Origin: an uncultured Prevotellaceae bacterium
Lineage (GTDB): Bacteria; Bacteroidota; Bacteroidia; Bacteroidales; Bacteroidaceae
Direction of reading: 5' to 3'
Length of the DNA: 39,944 bases
Assembly (NCBI GenBank): GCA_902771785.1
Contig: CACXYH010000017.1
Coordinates: 1-39,944, forward strand
The notes below the pieces were generated by a model. That model was not told where the DNA came from. It saw nothing but the letters and a program-made list of their open reading frames with translations, and searched no databases. A program made the translations under genes and the position numbers. Positions 24,230-31,566 of this stretch are shown in pieces. How positions within the stretch are numbered: the stretch's first letter is position 1; each line of letters opens with the position of its first letter.

Positions 24230-24237
24230 CAAAGTTA
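24230..24237 (-). promoter_or_regulatory. Promoter -7 element of the B12 operon
   Basis: TAACTTTG on the minus strand (24237-24230) matches TAnnTTTG and would start the transcript just upstream of the riboswitch. No TTTG stands 19 bp upstream. Instead the region holds the 21-bp AT-rich direct repeats described separately, so an activator may help. Confidence 0.7.
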
Positions 24238-24259
24238 CTACTTTATTTTATATTTTAAG

Positions 24260-24322
24260 CTTAAATCCTGAGAATTTATACTTAAATTTCAAGAATTTAA
24301 GCTTATATTTTCTGCCTATGCG
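24260..24322. repeat. Three AT-rich 21-bp direct repeats upstream of the btuB promoter
   Basis: CTTAAAT begins at 24260 and 24281, and CTTATAT at 24302, exactly 21 bp apart. The first two units also share GAATTTA at the same offset. The array abuts the -33 region of the btuB promoter, and two helical turns between units would place bound proteins on one face of the DNA. Overlapping inverted repeats (TTAAGCTTAA) occur as well. No coding potential. Confidence 0.6.
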
Positions 24323-24340
24323 CAGCCTTGACTATGTGGT

Positions 24341-24450
24341 AGCGGCACCTTCGGCATGAGAAAGCGGCACTTTCGTGGGGTGAAAGTGCCGCATAACGGT
24401 GTCAAAAGTGCCGTTTTCTGAGGGGCGAAGTGCTGCTTTCGTCAGTTGCG
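24341..24450. repeat. 22-bp periodic array A (5 units), 3' of the Na/Pi transporter gene
   Basis: Units start at 24341, 24363, 24385, 24407 and 24429, exactly 22 bp apart. Units 1-2 begin AGCGGCAC and units 3-5 begin AGTGCCGC, AGTGCCGT and AGTGCTGC, that is, the core GCGGCAC inverted in place. The rest of each unit varies. A hairpin between units 2 and 3 (GCGGCACTTTC/GAAAGTGCCGC, 24364-24392) could act as a terminator for the Na/Pi gene, whose stop codon lies inside unit 5. Confidence 0.8.
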
Positions 24451-26184
24451 CTGGCGTGTGCCCATGCGGGCTTCAACCACGTTGACTACGTAGTCGCCCA
24501 GCTTTTCGCACTCGTTGATGAGGTCCATGTAGACCGTTCCCTCGGCATAGGTATAGGCATGATTGTTGATGTCGGCAATGTTCTGAGCCTTCAGCTGGTT
24601 GCGGAAGTTGTTGATTTCGTTCTCGATGTTGAACGCCTTGTTCACGTCGAACGACTCCTTGCGTCCGCCCATCAGCTGGTTCATCTGTGTGAGCGACTGG
24701 TCGGTGAGGCCCATCATCTGGTGCAGATGGTTGTACTGCTGCTCGTTGAAGTGGTCTTGCTTGGCCTGGAACTTGCGGTTGATGGTGCGGCCCATGTTGT
24801 AGCAGGCATCGCCAATCGACTCGAGCTCTGATATCTCGCGCAGCATGGCGCGTATCTTGGCCTTCGTATCGTCGCTGAGGTGGGCGTCGCTCACGTTCTC
24901 CAGGTACTTCGCAATCTCCAGTTCCATGCTGTCGGAGATGCTCTCGTACTTCTCGATGCGGGTGAAGAGCTTGACGAACTCCTGCTCGTGCTTGTCCTTC
25001 TCCTTGCCGCTGCTGCTCTTCGTCGACGAGAGGTCGAGCAGCTCCTGCACCATGCCGAACATGCGCTGCATGCGGTTGCCGAAGTCCTGAATCTCCTTCT
25101 GAGCCTCGAGCACCGAGAGTTCTGGGGTCTTCATGAAGCCGGCCGTGATGAAGTGCAGGCGGAAGTCTTCCTCCTCGTCCTGCTTCTTGGGCTTGATGAC
25201 CCAGCAGACGAACTGCTCAATCTGCGGCACGAACCAGATGAGGATGAAGGCGTTGATCACATTGAAGCACGTGTGGAAGGCGGCCAGGGTGATGGTGAGC
25301 TTCTGGTCGATGGGCGTCTGGTTGATGTCGACGCCGAAGAGGGCGGCACCCTTGCCTACGACGAAGTTGGTGACAAAGTCGACGAACGGATGGAAGATGA
25401 TGAGAATCCAGATGACGCCAAACACGTTGAAGAACATGTGGGCCAGGGCCGCCCGCCGCGCCTGCGTGTTGGCCGACATGGCCGCCAGGTTCGACGTGAC
25501 GGTGGTTCCTATGTTCTCGCCCAGCACCAGCGCTATGCCTTGATAGATGGGCAGCGCTCCGCTGCTGCACAGGATCATGGTGATGGCCATGACGGCAGCC
25601 GACGACTGCACGCAGAACGTGAGCACGCCGCCCAGCAGCAGGAAGATAATGGTGGTGAGGAACGAATCAGGATCGAACGAGGCAAAGAAGTGGAGCACCG
25701 ACTGGTCGTGGCCGAGGTCCATCTCCTGACCCGTGAGGCGCAGCGTGCCGAGGCCCAGCAGCAGGAACGACAGACCGAAGAGGAAGTCGCCGATGAAGCG
25801 ATACTTCTTCATGTAGATGAGCACGATGCCCAGGAAGAAGGCCGGATAGATGGCGTCTGTGATGTTGAACGACATGCCGGCGGCCATGATCCAGGCCGTG
25901 AGCGTGGTGCCGATGTTGGCACCCATGATGACCGAGATGGCTTGTGCCAGCGTCAGCAGACCGGCGTTGACGAACGAGACGGTCATCACCGTAGTGGCCG
26001 TCGACGACTGGACGGAGGCTGTCACAAACATACCAGTAAGAAGACCGGTGAAGCGGTTGGTGGTCATAGCACCCAGGGCATGGCGAAGTTGCGGACCCGC
26101 CATCTTCTGCAATGCATCGCTCATGGACTTCATACCAAACATAAGAAGTGCCAGCGAACCCAGAAGTTTGAAAGCGATAAGCAT
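24442..26184 (-). CDS. Na/Pi cotransporter family protein with PhoU-like tail
   Basis: The 580-residue inner-membrane protein has two repeats of the Na/Pi cotransporter domain. Repeat 1 contains MFGMKSMSDALQKMAGPQLR, the glutamine-serine motif SVQSSTATTVMTVSF and GANIGTTLTAWI. Repeat 2 has CVQSSAAVMAITMIL and GENIGTTVTSNLAA. The QSS motifs in both halves line the transport path. From about residue 340 a charged helical PhoU-like domain follows (ISELESIGDACYNMGRTINR). It resembles YjbB/NptA-type phosphate exporters or uptake systems, and the direction of transport is not decided by sequence. It is divergent from the nucleoside kinase gene, with a promoter at 26217-26224. Confidence 0.92.
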   Translation of the reverse strand: MLIAFKLLGSLALLMFGMKSMSDALQKMAGPQLRHALGAMTTNRFTGLLTGMFVTASVQSSTATTVMTVSFVNAGLLTLAQAISVIMGANIGTTLTAWIMAAGMSFNITDAIYPAFFLGIVLIYMKKYRFIGDFLFGLSFLLLGLGTLRLTGQEMDLGHDQSVLHFFASFDPDSFLTTIIFLLLGGVLTFCVQSSAAVMAITMILCSSGALPIYQGIALVLGENIGTTVTSNLAAMSANTQARRAALAHMFFNVFGVIWILIIFHPFVDFVTNFVVGKGAALFGVDINQTPIDQKLTITLAAFHTCFNVINAFILIWFVPQIEQFVCWVIKPKKQDEEEDFRLHFITAGFMKTPELSVLEAQKEIQDFGNRMQRMFGMVQELLDLSSTKSSSGKEKDKHEQEFVKLFTRIEKYESISDSMELEIAKYLENVSDAHLSDDTKAKIRAMLREISELESIGDACYNMGRTINRKFQAKQDHFNEQQYNHLHQMMGLTDQSLTQMNQLMGGRKESFDVNKAFNIENEINNFRNQLKAQNIADINNHAYTYAEGTVYMDLINECEKLGDYVVNVVEARMGTRQRN

Positions 26185-26216
26185 AAGAAAAAACGCTGTT
26201 AGTTTCTATTTTGGTG

Positions 26217-26224
26217 CAAAAATA
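26217..26224 (-). promoter_or_regulatory. Promoter -7 element of the Na/Pi transporter gene
   Basis: TATTTTTG on the minus strand matches TAnnTTTG and lies 32 bp before the ATG at 26184. The -33 box is not clear. Confidence 0.5.
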
Positions 26225-26267
26225 CTAAAAAAATTGTAAACTTCTGCATATTTTGGAAGATTATTTG

Positions 26268-26275
26268 TATTTTTG
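26268..26275 (+). promoter_or_regulatory. Promoter -7 element of the nucleoside kinase gene
   Basis: TATTTTTG (26268-26275) lies 25 bp before the ATG at 26301. TCTG at 26243-26246 is a poor -33 candidate. It forms a divergent promoter pair with the Na/Pi transporter gene. Confidence 0.5.
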
Positions 26276-26300
26276 TGGTGCTATTGACAAAAACAAGCTT

Positions 26301-27962
26301 ATGGATAGGACAATACAGATACAATGCCTGAACACGGGCCAGACGCTCAGCGTGCCCATGGCGAGCAGCCTCGAGGAGGTTTATGCCCTCACGGGTCTCA
26401 CGATGAAGCACGGCCCCTTGTGCGCGCGTGTTAATAATAAGGTGGAAGGCATGCACTTCCGCGTATACAAGCCGAAGCAGGTGGAATTTCTCGACATCAC
26501 CTCCGAAACAGGACTGCGAGCCTACACGCGCACCCTCTTCTTCGTGCTCTGCAAAACCATTCACGACCTCTACGACCCCTGCAAGGTGTCTATCGACATA
26601 CCCGTATCGAACGGATACTACGTCGACCTGAAGATTGGCCACCCCGTCACGCTCGACGACGTGAGCCGCATTCGCAGCCACATGCAGGCCATCATCAGCC
26701 AGGCCATACCCGTGCATCGCCACGAGACGACCACGGCCGAGGCCATCCGCATGTTTGAGGAGCTGCACACCTTCTCGAAGGTGAAGCTGCTCAAGGGGCT
26801 CGGCTCGCTCTATACGACCTACTACGACATCGACGGCTACGTAGACTACTTCTACGGCGCCATGCTCATCAACGTCAGCCAGCTCTACCTCTTCGGCCTC
26901 GAGAAGTACTTCGACGGCCTGCTGCTGCGCCTCCCCTCGCGCGAGCATCCTGAGGAGCTCGACGAGATGGTGCATCAGGACAAGATGTTCGGCATCTTCA
27001 AGGAGCACCACCAGTGGCAGGACATTCTCGGCATGCGCACCATCGGCGACCTGAACGAAGCCATCGACAAGGGCTACGCGTCGCTGCTCATACAAATCAG
27101 CGAGGCCCTGCAGGAGAAGAAGATAGCACGCATAGCCGACGAGATTGCCAAGCGCAGGGACACGAAAATCGTGCTCATAGCAGGCCCCTCGTCCAGCGGA
27201 AAGACCACCACCTGCAAGCGGCTCTCCGTACAGCTCGCCGTCAATGGCATCAAGCCCATCGGCATCTCGCTCGACGACTATTTCGTGGACCGCGACCAGA
27301 CGCCGCGCGACGCCACGGGCGACTTCGACTTCGAAAACCTGCATGCCCTCAACCTGCCGTTGCTCAACGAACAGCTCAGCGCCCTGCTGCGAGGCGAGGA
27401 GGTGGAGCTGCCGCGCTACGACTTCCAGACAGGTCGCTCGATGATGAGCGGACAGAAGCTGAAGATGAACGAGAACGACGTGCTCGTGGTCGAAGGCATC
27501 CACGCCCTGAACCCAGAGCTCACCAGCAAGATTCCCCAAGAGCAGATATTCCGCGTCTACGCATCGGCCCTGACCACGCTGCTGCTCGACAACCACAACT
27601 ACATTCCCACCACCGACAACCGCCTGCTGCGCCGCATCATCCGCGACCACAAGTATCGTGGCGTGTCGGCTCAGGAGACCATTCGCCGCTGGCCCTCCGT
27701 GCGCAAGGGCGAGAGCAGGTGGATTTTCCCCTTCCAGGAGAATGCCGATGCCACGTTCAATACCGCCATGCTCTTTGAGTTGGCCGTCATCAAGAGCCAG
27801 GCAGAGCCGTTGTTGGAGCAGGTGCCTGAGAGCTGCCCGGAGTATGCCGAGGCCTACCGTCTGCGCAAGTTCCTCAGCTACATCCATCCCACGCCAGCCG
27901 ACCAAATCCCGCCCACGTCGCTTCTCCGCGAGTTCCTCGGCGGCTCGTCGTTCAAGTACTGA
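26301..27962 (+). CDS. Nucleoside (uridine) kinase with N-terminal TGS/ThrRS-like domain
   Basis: The 553-residue product starts at 26301 (MDRTIQIQCLNTGQTLSVPM). Residues 1-60 resemble a TGS-like domain, and residues 60-270 resemble the threonyl-tRNA synthetase second domain (an HETTTAEAIRMFEE motif sits near 141). The C-terminal kinase carries Walker A at 294-302 (AGPSSSGKTT), followed by GISLDDYFVDRDQTPRD, where the DDY aspartate is the likely base, then NDVLVVEGIHALNP and RIIRDHKYRG. The family is usually called uridine kinase-like nucleoside kinase and phosphorylates uridine or cytidine in pyrimidine salvage. The extra N-terminal domains are normal in Bacteroidetes homologues. A 22-bp repeat array begins 14 bp after the stop codon. 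Confidence 0.9.
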   Translation: MDRTIQIQCLNTGQTLSVPMASSLEEVYALTGLTMKHGPLCARVNNKVEGMHFRVYKPKQVEFLDITSETGLRAYTRTLFFVLCKTIHDLYDPCKVSIDIPVSNGYYVDLKIGHPVTLDDVSRIRSHMQAIISQAIPVHRHETTTAEAIRMFEELHTFSKVKLLKGLGSLYTTYYDIDGYVDYFYGAMLINVSQLYLFGLEKYFDGLLLRLPSREHPEELDEMVHQDKMFGIFKEHHQWQDILGMRTIGDLNEAIDKGYASLLIQISEALQEKKIARIADEIAKRRDTKIVLIAGPSSSGKTTTCKRLSVQLAVNGIKPIGISLDDYFVDRDQTPRDATGDFDFENLHALNLPLLNEQLSALLRGEEVELPRYDFQTGRSMMSGQKLKMNENDVLVVEGIHALNPELTSKIPQEQIFRVYASALTTLLLDNHNYIPTTDNRLLRRIIRDHKYRGVSAQETIRRWPSVRKGESRWIFPFQENADATFNTAMLFELAVIKSQAEPLLEQVPESCPEYAEAYRLRKFLSYIHPTPADQIPPTSLLREFLGGSSFKY

Positions 27963-27976
27963 CGCATACTTGCCCC

Positions 27977-28108
27977 CGATTTGTCGGATGAATCGCCTCG
28001 ATTTGTCGGCTGAACCGCCCCGATTTGTCGGCTGAATGGCCCCTTTTCATTGGCTGAACCGATGCGATTTGTCGACTGATTCGCCGCGGCCGGCCAGATG
28101 AAGCGTTC
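27977..28108. repeat. 22-bp periodic array B (6 units), 3' of the nucleoside kinase gene
   Basis: Units start at 27977, 27999, 28021, 28043, 28065 and 28087, exactly 22 bp apart. Four share CGATTTGTCG, which contains the dyad CGA/TCG. Unit 4 (CTTTTCATTGGCTGAACC) and unit 6 are diverged but keep the phase and the TGAA at offset 12. The 22-bp period is not a multiple of three, so a coding explanation is excluded. Confidence 0.85.
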
Positions 28109-28131
28109 AGCGCTCATGTCGCTGTTACGGC

Positions 28132-28267
28132 GTTACAGTGTTACAGTTCTCGAAAGGCTATTTTCGTACCCTGAAAATACTACTATATTTATATATATTT
28201 ATATATATAGATATAGAGCTATTTTTTGACTTCTGAAGTATCTGTTTTGCAACTGTAACACTGTAAC
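28132..28267. repeat. 136-bp element with 17-bp perfect terminal inverted repeats
   Basis: GTTACAGTGTTACAGTT (28132-28148) is the exact reverse complement of AACTGTAACACTGTAAC (28251-28267). Further imperfect GTTAC/GTAAC copies extend both ends (about 28121-28280). The middle is very AT-rich, with a TATATATTTATATATATA core, and shows no coding potential. The 27963-28418 spacer otherwise holds array B and the secDF terminator. The element could be a MITE-like insertion, a protein-binding palindrome or a long RNA hairpin. Confidence 0.8.
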
Positions 28268-28359
28268 AGGTGTAACATGTAGACATATTGTTACTTTTTC
28301 TCCCACTCTTCCCAATTGGTTTCAGTAAGGAGCTTCATAATTTCAAAACGATACGAAAA

Positions 28360-28395
28360 AAAGGCAAGAAGCCCTGTCAGGGACTTCCTGCCTTT
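28360..28395 (-). terminator. Intrinsic terminator of secDF
   Basis: On the minus strand AAAGGCAGGAAGTCCC pairs with GGGCTTCTTGCCTTT (one mismatch) around a short loop. A run of T residues follows (plus-strand A-run at 28356-28362). It lies 24 bp beyond the secDF stop codon. Confidence 0.92.
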
Positions 28396-28418
28396 CATTA
28401 CATGAACATGAATCTTTA

Positions 28419-31400
28419 TTATTTCTTCTCTGCAGGAGCAGCTTCGACTACTTCGTTGGTCTCGCGGATGGTGCGACCCATGACGAGGAAGGCTGTAGGA
28501 GCAGCAATGAAGATACTGGAGAGCGTACCGAAGACAACACCCAGGATCATGGCGAACGCAAACGAACGGATGCTATCGCCACCCAGGATGAAGATGGCCA
28601 GCAGCACGATGAGCGTCGTAACGGAGGTGTTGATGGTACGGGCCAGCGTCTGGTTCAGCGAGTCGTTGAACAGCTGCTGACGGTCGCGCTTGCCGTAGAG
28701 TCCGAGGTTCTCGCGGATACGGTCGAAGACCACCACCTTATCGTTGATAGAGTAACCAATCACGGTCAGGATAGCACCAATGAACGTCTGGTCGATCTCG
28801 AGCGACATGGGAACCCAGCCCCACAGCAGCGAGTACATACCGATGACGAGCAGGGCATCGAGCGCCAGGGCTACGATAGAGCCAACGGAGAAGGCCACGT
28901 TGCGGAAGCGCAGCAGGATATAGAGGAAGATGGCTATCAGGGCGATGAGCACTGAGATGAATGCACCGTAGGTGATGTTCTTAGCCATCGACGGACCTAC
29001 CTTCGACGAAGAGATGATGGAACCGCCCTGACGCACGTCGGGGTTCTTGAACGACTCGATGTCAGTCTGGCTGATGAAGCCGCCCTCTTTCAGTGCGCCA
29101 TAGAGAATGTTCTCGGCCTTATCGTCGACATCGGGGTTGTTAGACTCGATGTCCCAGTTGGTCGAGATACGTACGGTCTTGCCATCGGTACCCAGGGCGA
29201 TGGCCGTGGTGTTGGCCTCCTGGTTGGCCTTGTCGCCGATGGTGTTGATGAACTTGCCGGCCAGCACCTTGCGCACTTCCTCAACGTTGGTCTCCTTGTC
29301 GAGCGTGACGACGTAGTTGCGGCCACCCGTGAAGTCGATGGAGCGGCTCAGGCCACGCGTGAAGAGGCAGACGATGAACAGCAGTGCAGCTGCACCCCAG
29401 ATGATGCGGCTCTTCTTGAAGGCCGACATGAAGTTGTAGTGGGCGTTCTGCATGAGGTTCTTCGAGTAGCCGGTGATGAAGGTGAGGTTGGTCCACTTGT
29501 CCTTCTTCAAGCGGTTCTCGTAGACCAGACGGGTCAGGAACACGGCGGTGAAGAACGAGCAGAAGATACCGATGATCCAGGTGGTGGCGAAGCCCTTCAC
29601 AGGACCTGTACCGAAGAACAGCAGGATGAAGCCCGTGATGAGCGAAGTGACGTTAGAGTCGAAGATGGCCGAGAAGGCGTTAGAGTAGCCAAGACCCAGG
29701 GCCTCCTTCACGTTGTGGCCCTTCTTCAGCTCTTCCTTGATGCGCTCGTAGATGAGCACGTTGGCATCGACGGCAGTACCCAGCGTCAGCACGATACCGG
29801 CAATACCTGGCATGGTGAGCGCTGCCTGGAACGAGGTCAGAATGCCCAGCGTGAAGAACAGGTTGACGAGCAGGGCGGCGTCGGCCAGCAGACCAGGAAT
29901 GACACCATAGAGCATGATCATGTAGATCATCAGCAGCACGAAGGCTACGATGAACGAGATGAATCCCTGCTTGATGGACTGTGCACCCAGCGAGGGGCCT
30001 ACCACCTCTTCCTGCACGATGCGGGTAGGAGCCGGCATCTTACCAGAGTTCAGCGTGTTGGCCAAGTCCTTGGTGTCCTCAATGGTGAAGTTACCCGTGA
30101 TCTGCGAGTTACCACCGGTAATCTCGTCGTTCACGCGAGGTGCGCTATATACGGCATCGTCGAGCACGATGGCGATGGCTTTCTTGATGTTCATCTTCGT
30201 GAGCTGAGCCCAGCGGTGAGCACCCGTGCTGTTCATCTGCATCGAGACAGAGGGACGGCCCGACAGCTGCTCAAACTCGTCGCGAGCGTTCGTGATCACG
30301 TCGCCCTCGAGCGGAGCGCGGCCGTTGCTCTCAGTGATCTTCAGGGCGTGCAGCTCGTAGCGCTCCAGTCCGTCGGTGAAGCCGATGTTCTCGGGCTTGG
30401 CGCTCCAGAGCAGCTTCAGGTCGGAGGGCAGCACCTGACGGGCAATGTCAGAGTAGATGACCTTGTTGATTTCGGCAGTATCGCGGCCCAGAGCGTAGCC
30501 TACGACGCTCAGACCCTGCTGCTGGGGGATGAGGTAGGCGAAGAGGGGGTTCTGCTTGGCAATCTCCTCCTTGTTGGTGGCATCGGCCTGTGCAGCTTCT
30601 TTCTTGGTGAGCTTGGCAGTGAGGTCGGTAGCGGTAGCGGCAGCGGCGTTGGCAGTGGTGTCTACGGCGGCTGTGTCGGCCTGTGCGGTCTCAGCATTAT
30701 CATCGTTCATGTAGGCAGCATACTTGGCGTTGAGCTGAACCAGCAGCGGAGCAATCTCAGGAGCGTTGTAGGTCTCCCAGAACTCCAGGTTGGCTGAACC
30801 CTGCAGCAGCTTGCGCACGCGCTCAGGCTCCTTCACGCCAGGCATTTCGACCATGATGCGCGACTGGCCTTCGAGCTTCTGGATGTTGGGCTGCACCACG
30901 CCGAACTTATCGACACGGTTGCGAACCACGTTCTCAGAGTTGTCGACGGCTGCCTGCACTTCGGCGCGCAGGGCCGACTCCACTTCAGAATCGGTGCTCT
31001 GTGTGCTCACCTTGCCCTTCATCTGCTGAGTGGCAAAGATGGCAGCCAGGGGGCGACCGCCTCCGTTTTGCTTCCAGTGCTTAATGAACAAAGAGATGAA
31101 GTCGTTCTGACTGGTCTCTTCTTCTTTCTTGGCCTCTTCCATGGCCTTTCTGTAGCCAGCATCCTGTTTGTGGTCGGCCAGCACGTCGATAACGTCGGGC
31201 ACCGACACCTCCAGAATAACATTCATACCGCCCTTCAGGTCAAGACCGAGGCCGATTTCCATCTCGCGGCACTGCTTCAGTGAGTAGATGCCCATGTACA
31301 CTTTCTCGTTCATGATTGAGTCCAGATACTCCTGACCCTCGACTTCACCCATGGCAGCAGCCTTGCTTTCGTAGTGGCGCGTCACAAACGAGAAGGAGAG

Positions 31401-31463
31401 ATAGAAGCAGCAGACCAGCACGAGCAGTACTGCAATAAACTTTACAATTCCTTTGTTTTGCAT
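28419..31463 (-). CDS. secDF: SecDF fused protein-export membrane protein
   Basis: This single 1014-residue chain carries SecD (about residues 1-640) followed by SecF (about 660-1000). SecD marks include LGLDLKGGMNVILEV after the first helix, the periplasmic P1 domain with VNDEITGGNSQITGNFT, and the helices around GTAVDANVLIYERIKEELKKG. SecF marks include RSIDFTGGRNYVV and SINDKVVVFDRIRENLG. SecDF uses the proton gradient to pull exported proteins out of the SecYEG channel. Fusion of the two subunits is normal in Bacteroidetes. An alanine-rich insert at about 245-290 (AVDTTANAAAATATDLTAKL) interrupts SecD and is probably a flexible linker. It has its own promoter and terminator. Confidence 0.95.
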   Translation of the reverse strand: MQNKGIVKFIAVLLVLVCCFYLSFSFVTRHYESKAAAMGEVEGQEYLDSIMNEKVYMGIYSLKQCREMEIGLGLDLKGGMNVILEVSVPDVIDVLADHKQDAGYRKAMEEAKKEEETSQNDFISLFIKHWKQNGGGRPLAAIFATQQMKGKVSTQSTDSEVESALRAEVQAAVDNSENVVRNRVDKFGVVQPNIQKLEGQSRIMVEMPGVKEPERVRKLLQGSANLEFWETYNAPEIAPLLVQLNAKYAAYMNDDNAETAQADTAAVDTTANAAAATATDLTAKLTKKEAAQADATNKEEIAKQNPLFAYLIPQQQGLSVVGYALGRDTAEINKVIYSDIARQVLPSDLKLLWSAKPENIGFTDGLERYELHALKITESNGRAPLEGDVITNARDEFEQLSGRPSVSMQMNSTGAHRWAQLTKMNIKKAIAIVLDDAVYSAPRVNDEITGGNSQITGNFTIEDTKDLANTLNSGKMPAPTRIVQEEVVGPSLGAQSIKQGFISFIVAFVLLMIYMIMLYGVIPGLLADAALLVNLFFTLGILTSFQAALTMPGIAGIVLTLGTAVDANVLIYERIKEELKKGHNVKEALGLGYSNAFSAIFDSNVTSLITGFILLFFGTGPVKGFATTWIIGIFCSFFTAVFLTRLVYENRLKKDKWTNLTFITGYSKNLMQNAHYNFMSAFKKSRIIWGAAALLFIVCLFTRGLSRSIDFTGGRNYVVTLDKETNVEEVRKVLAGKFINTIGDKANQEANTTAIALGTDGKTVRISTNWDIESNNPDVDDKAENILYGALKEGGFISQTDIESFKNPDVRQGGSIISSSKVGPSMAKNITYGAFISVLIALIAIFLYILLRFRNVAFSVGSIVALALDALLVIGMYSLLWGWVPMSLEIDQTFIGAILTVIGYSINDKVVVFDRIRENLGLYGKRDRQQLFNDSLNQTLARTINTSVTTLIVLLAIFILGGDSIRSFAFAMILGVVFGTLSSIFIAAPTAFLVMGRTIRETNEVVEAAPAEKK

Positions 31464-31509
31464 TTTGATTTTTATATTATATAATATTTAATTCGCACAA
31501 TTTAGCCTG

Positions 31510-31517
31510 CAAATATA
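31510..31517 (-). promoter_or_regulatory. Promoter -7 element of secDF
   Basis: TATATTTG on the minus strand (31517-31510), 46 bp before the ATG at 31463, matches TAnnTTTG. The -33 box is weak (TTG at 31534-31532). Confidence 0.6.
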
Positions 31518-31566
31518 GTTATTTTTTTACACAATGAAAAATTTTAAGCCCATTTTCCTGCTTTTT

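Noticed and set aside
24880-26202. 440-codon open frame antisense to the Na/Pi transporter gene
   Set aside because: Low-complexity composition (Glu, Arg, His rich), no motif, and fully inside a clear gene.
26199-27905. 568-codon open frame antisense to the nucleoside kinase gene
   Set aside because: The kinase has Walker A and family motifs; the antisense product is a Val/Glu/Leu-rich mirror with no recognisable domain.
27977-28108. CRISPR array
   Set aside because: The period is 22 bp with degenerate repeats and no constant repeat/unique spacer pattern of usual size; no cas gene in the window.
28288-28680. 130-codon open frame over the secDF 3' end
   Set aside because: Antisense to secDF and its terminator; no supporting features.
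29439-30797. 452-codon open frame antisense to secDF
   Set aside because: Lies wholly inside secDF and has no family marks.
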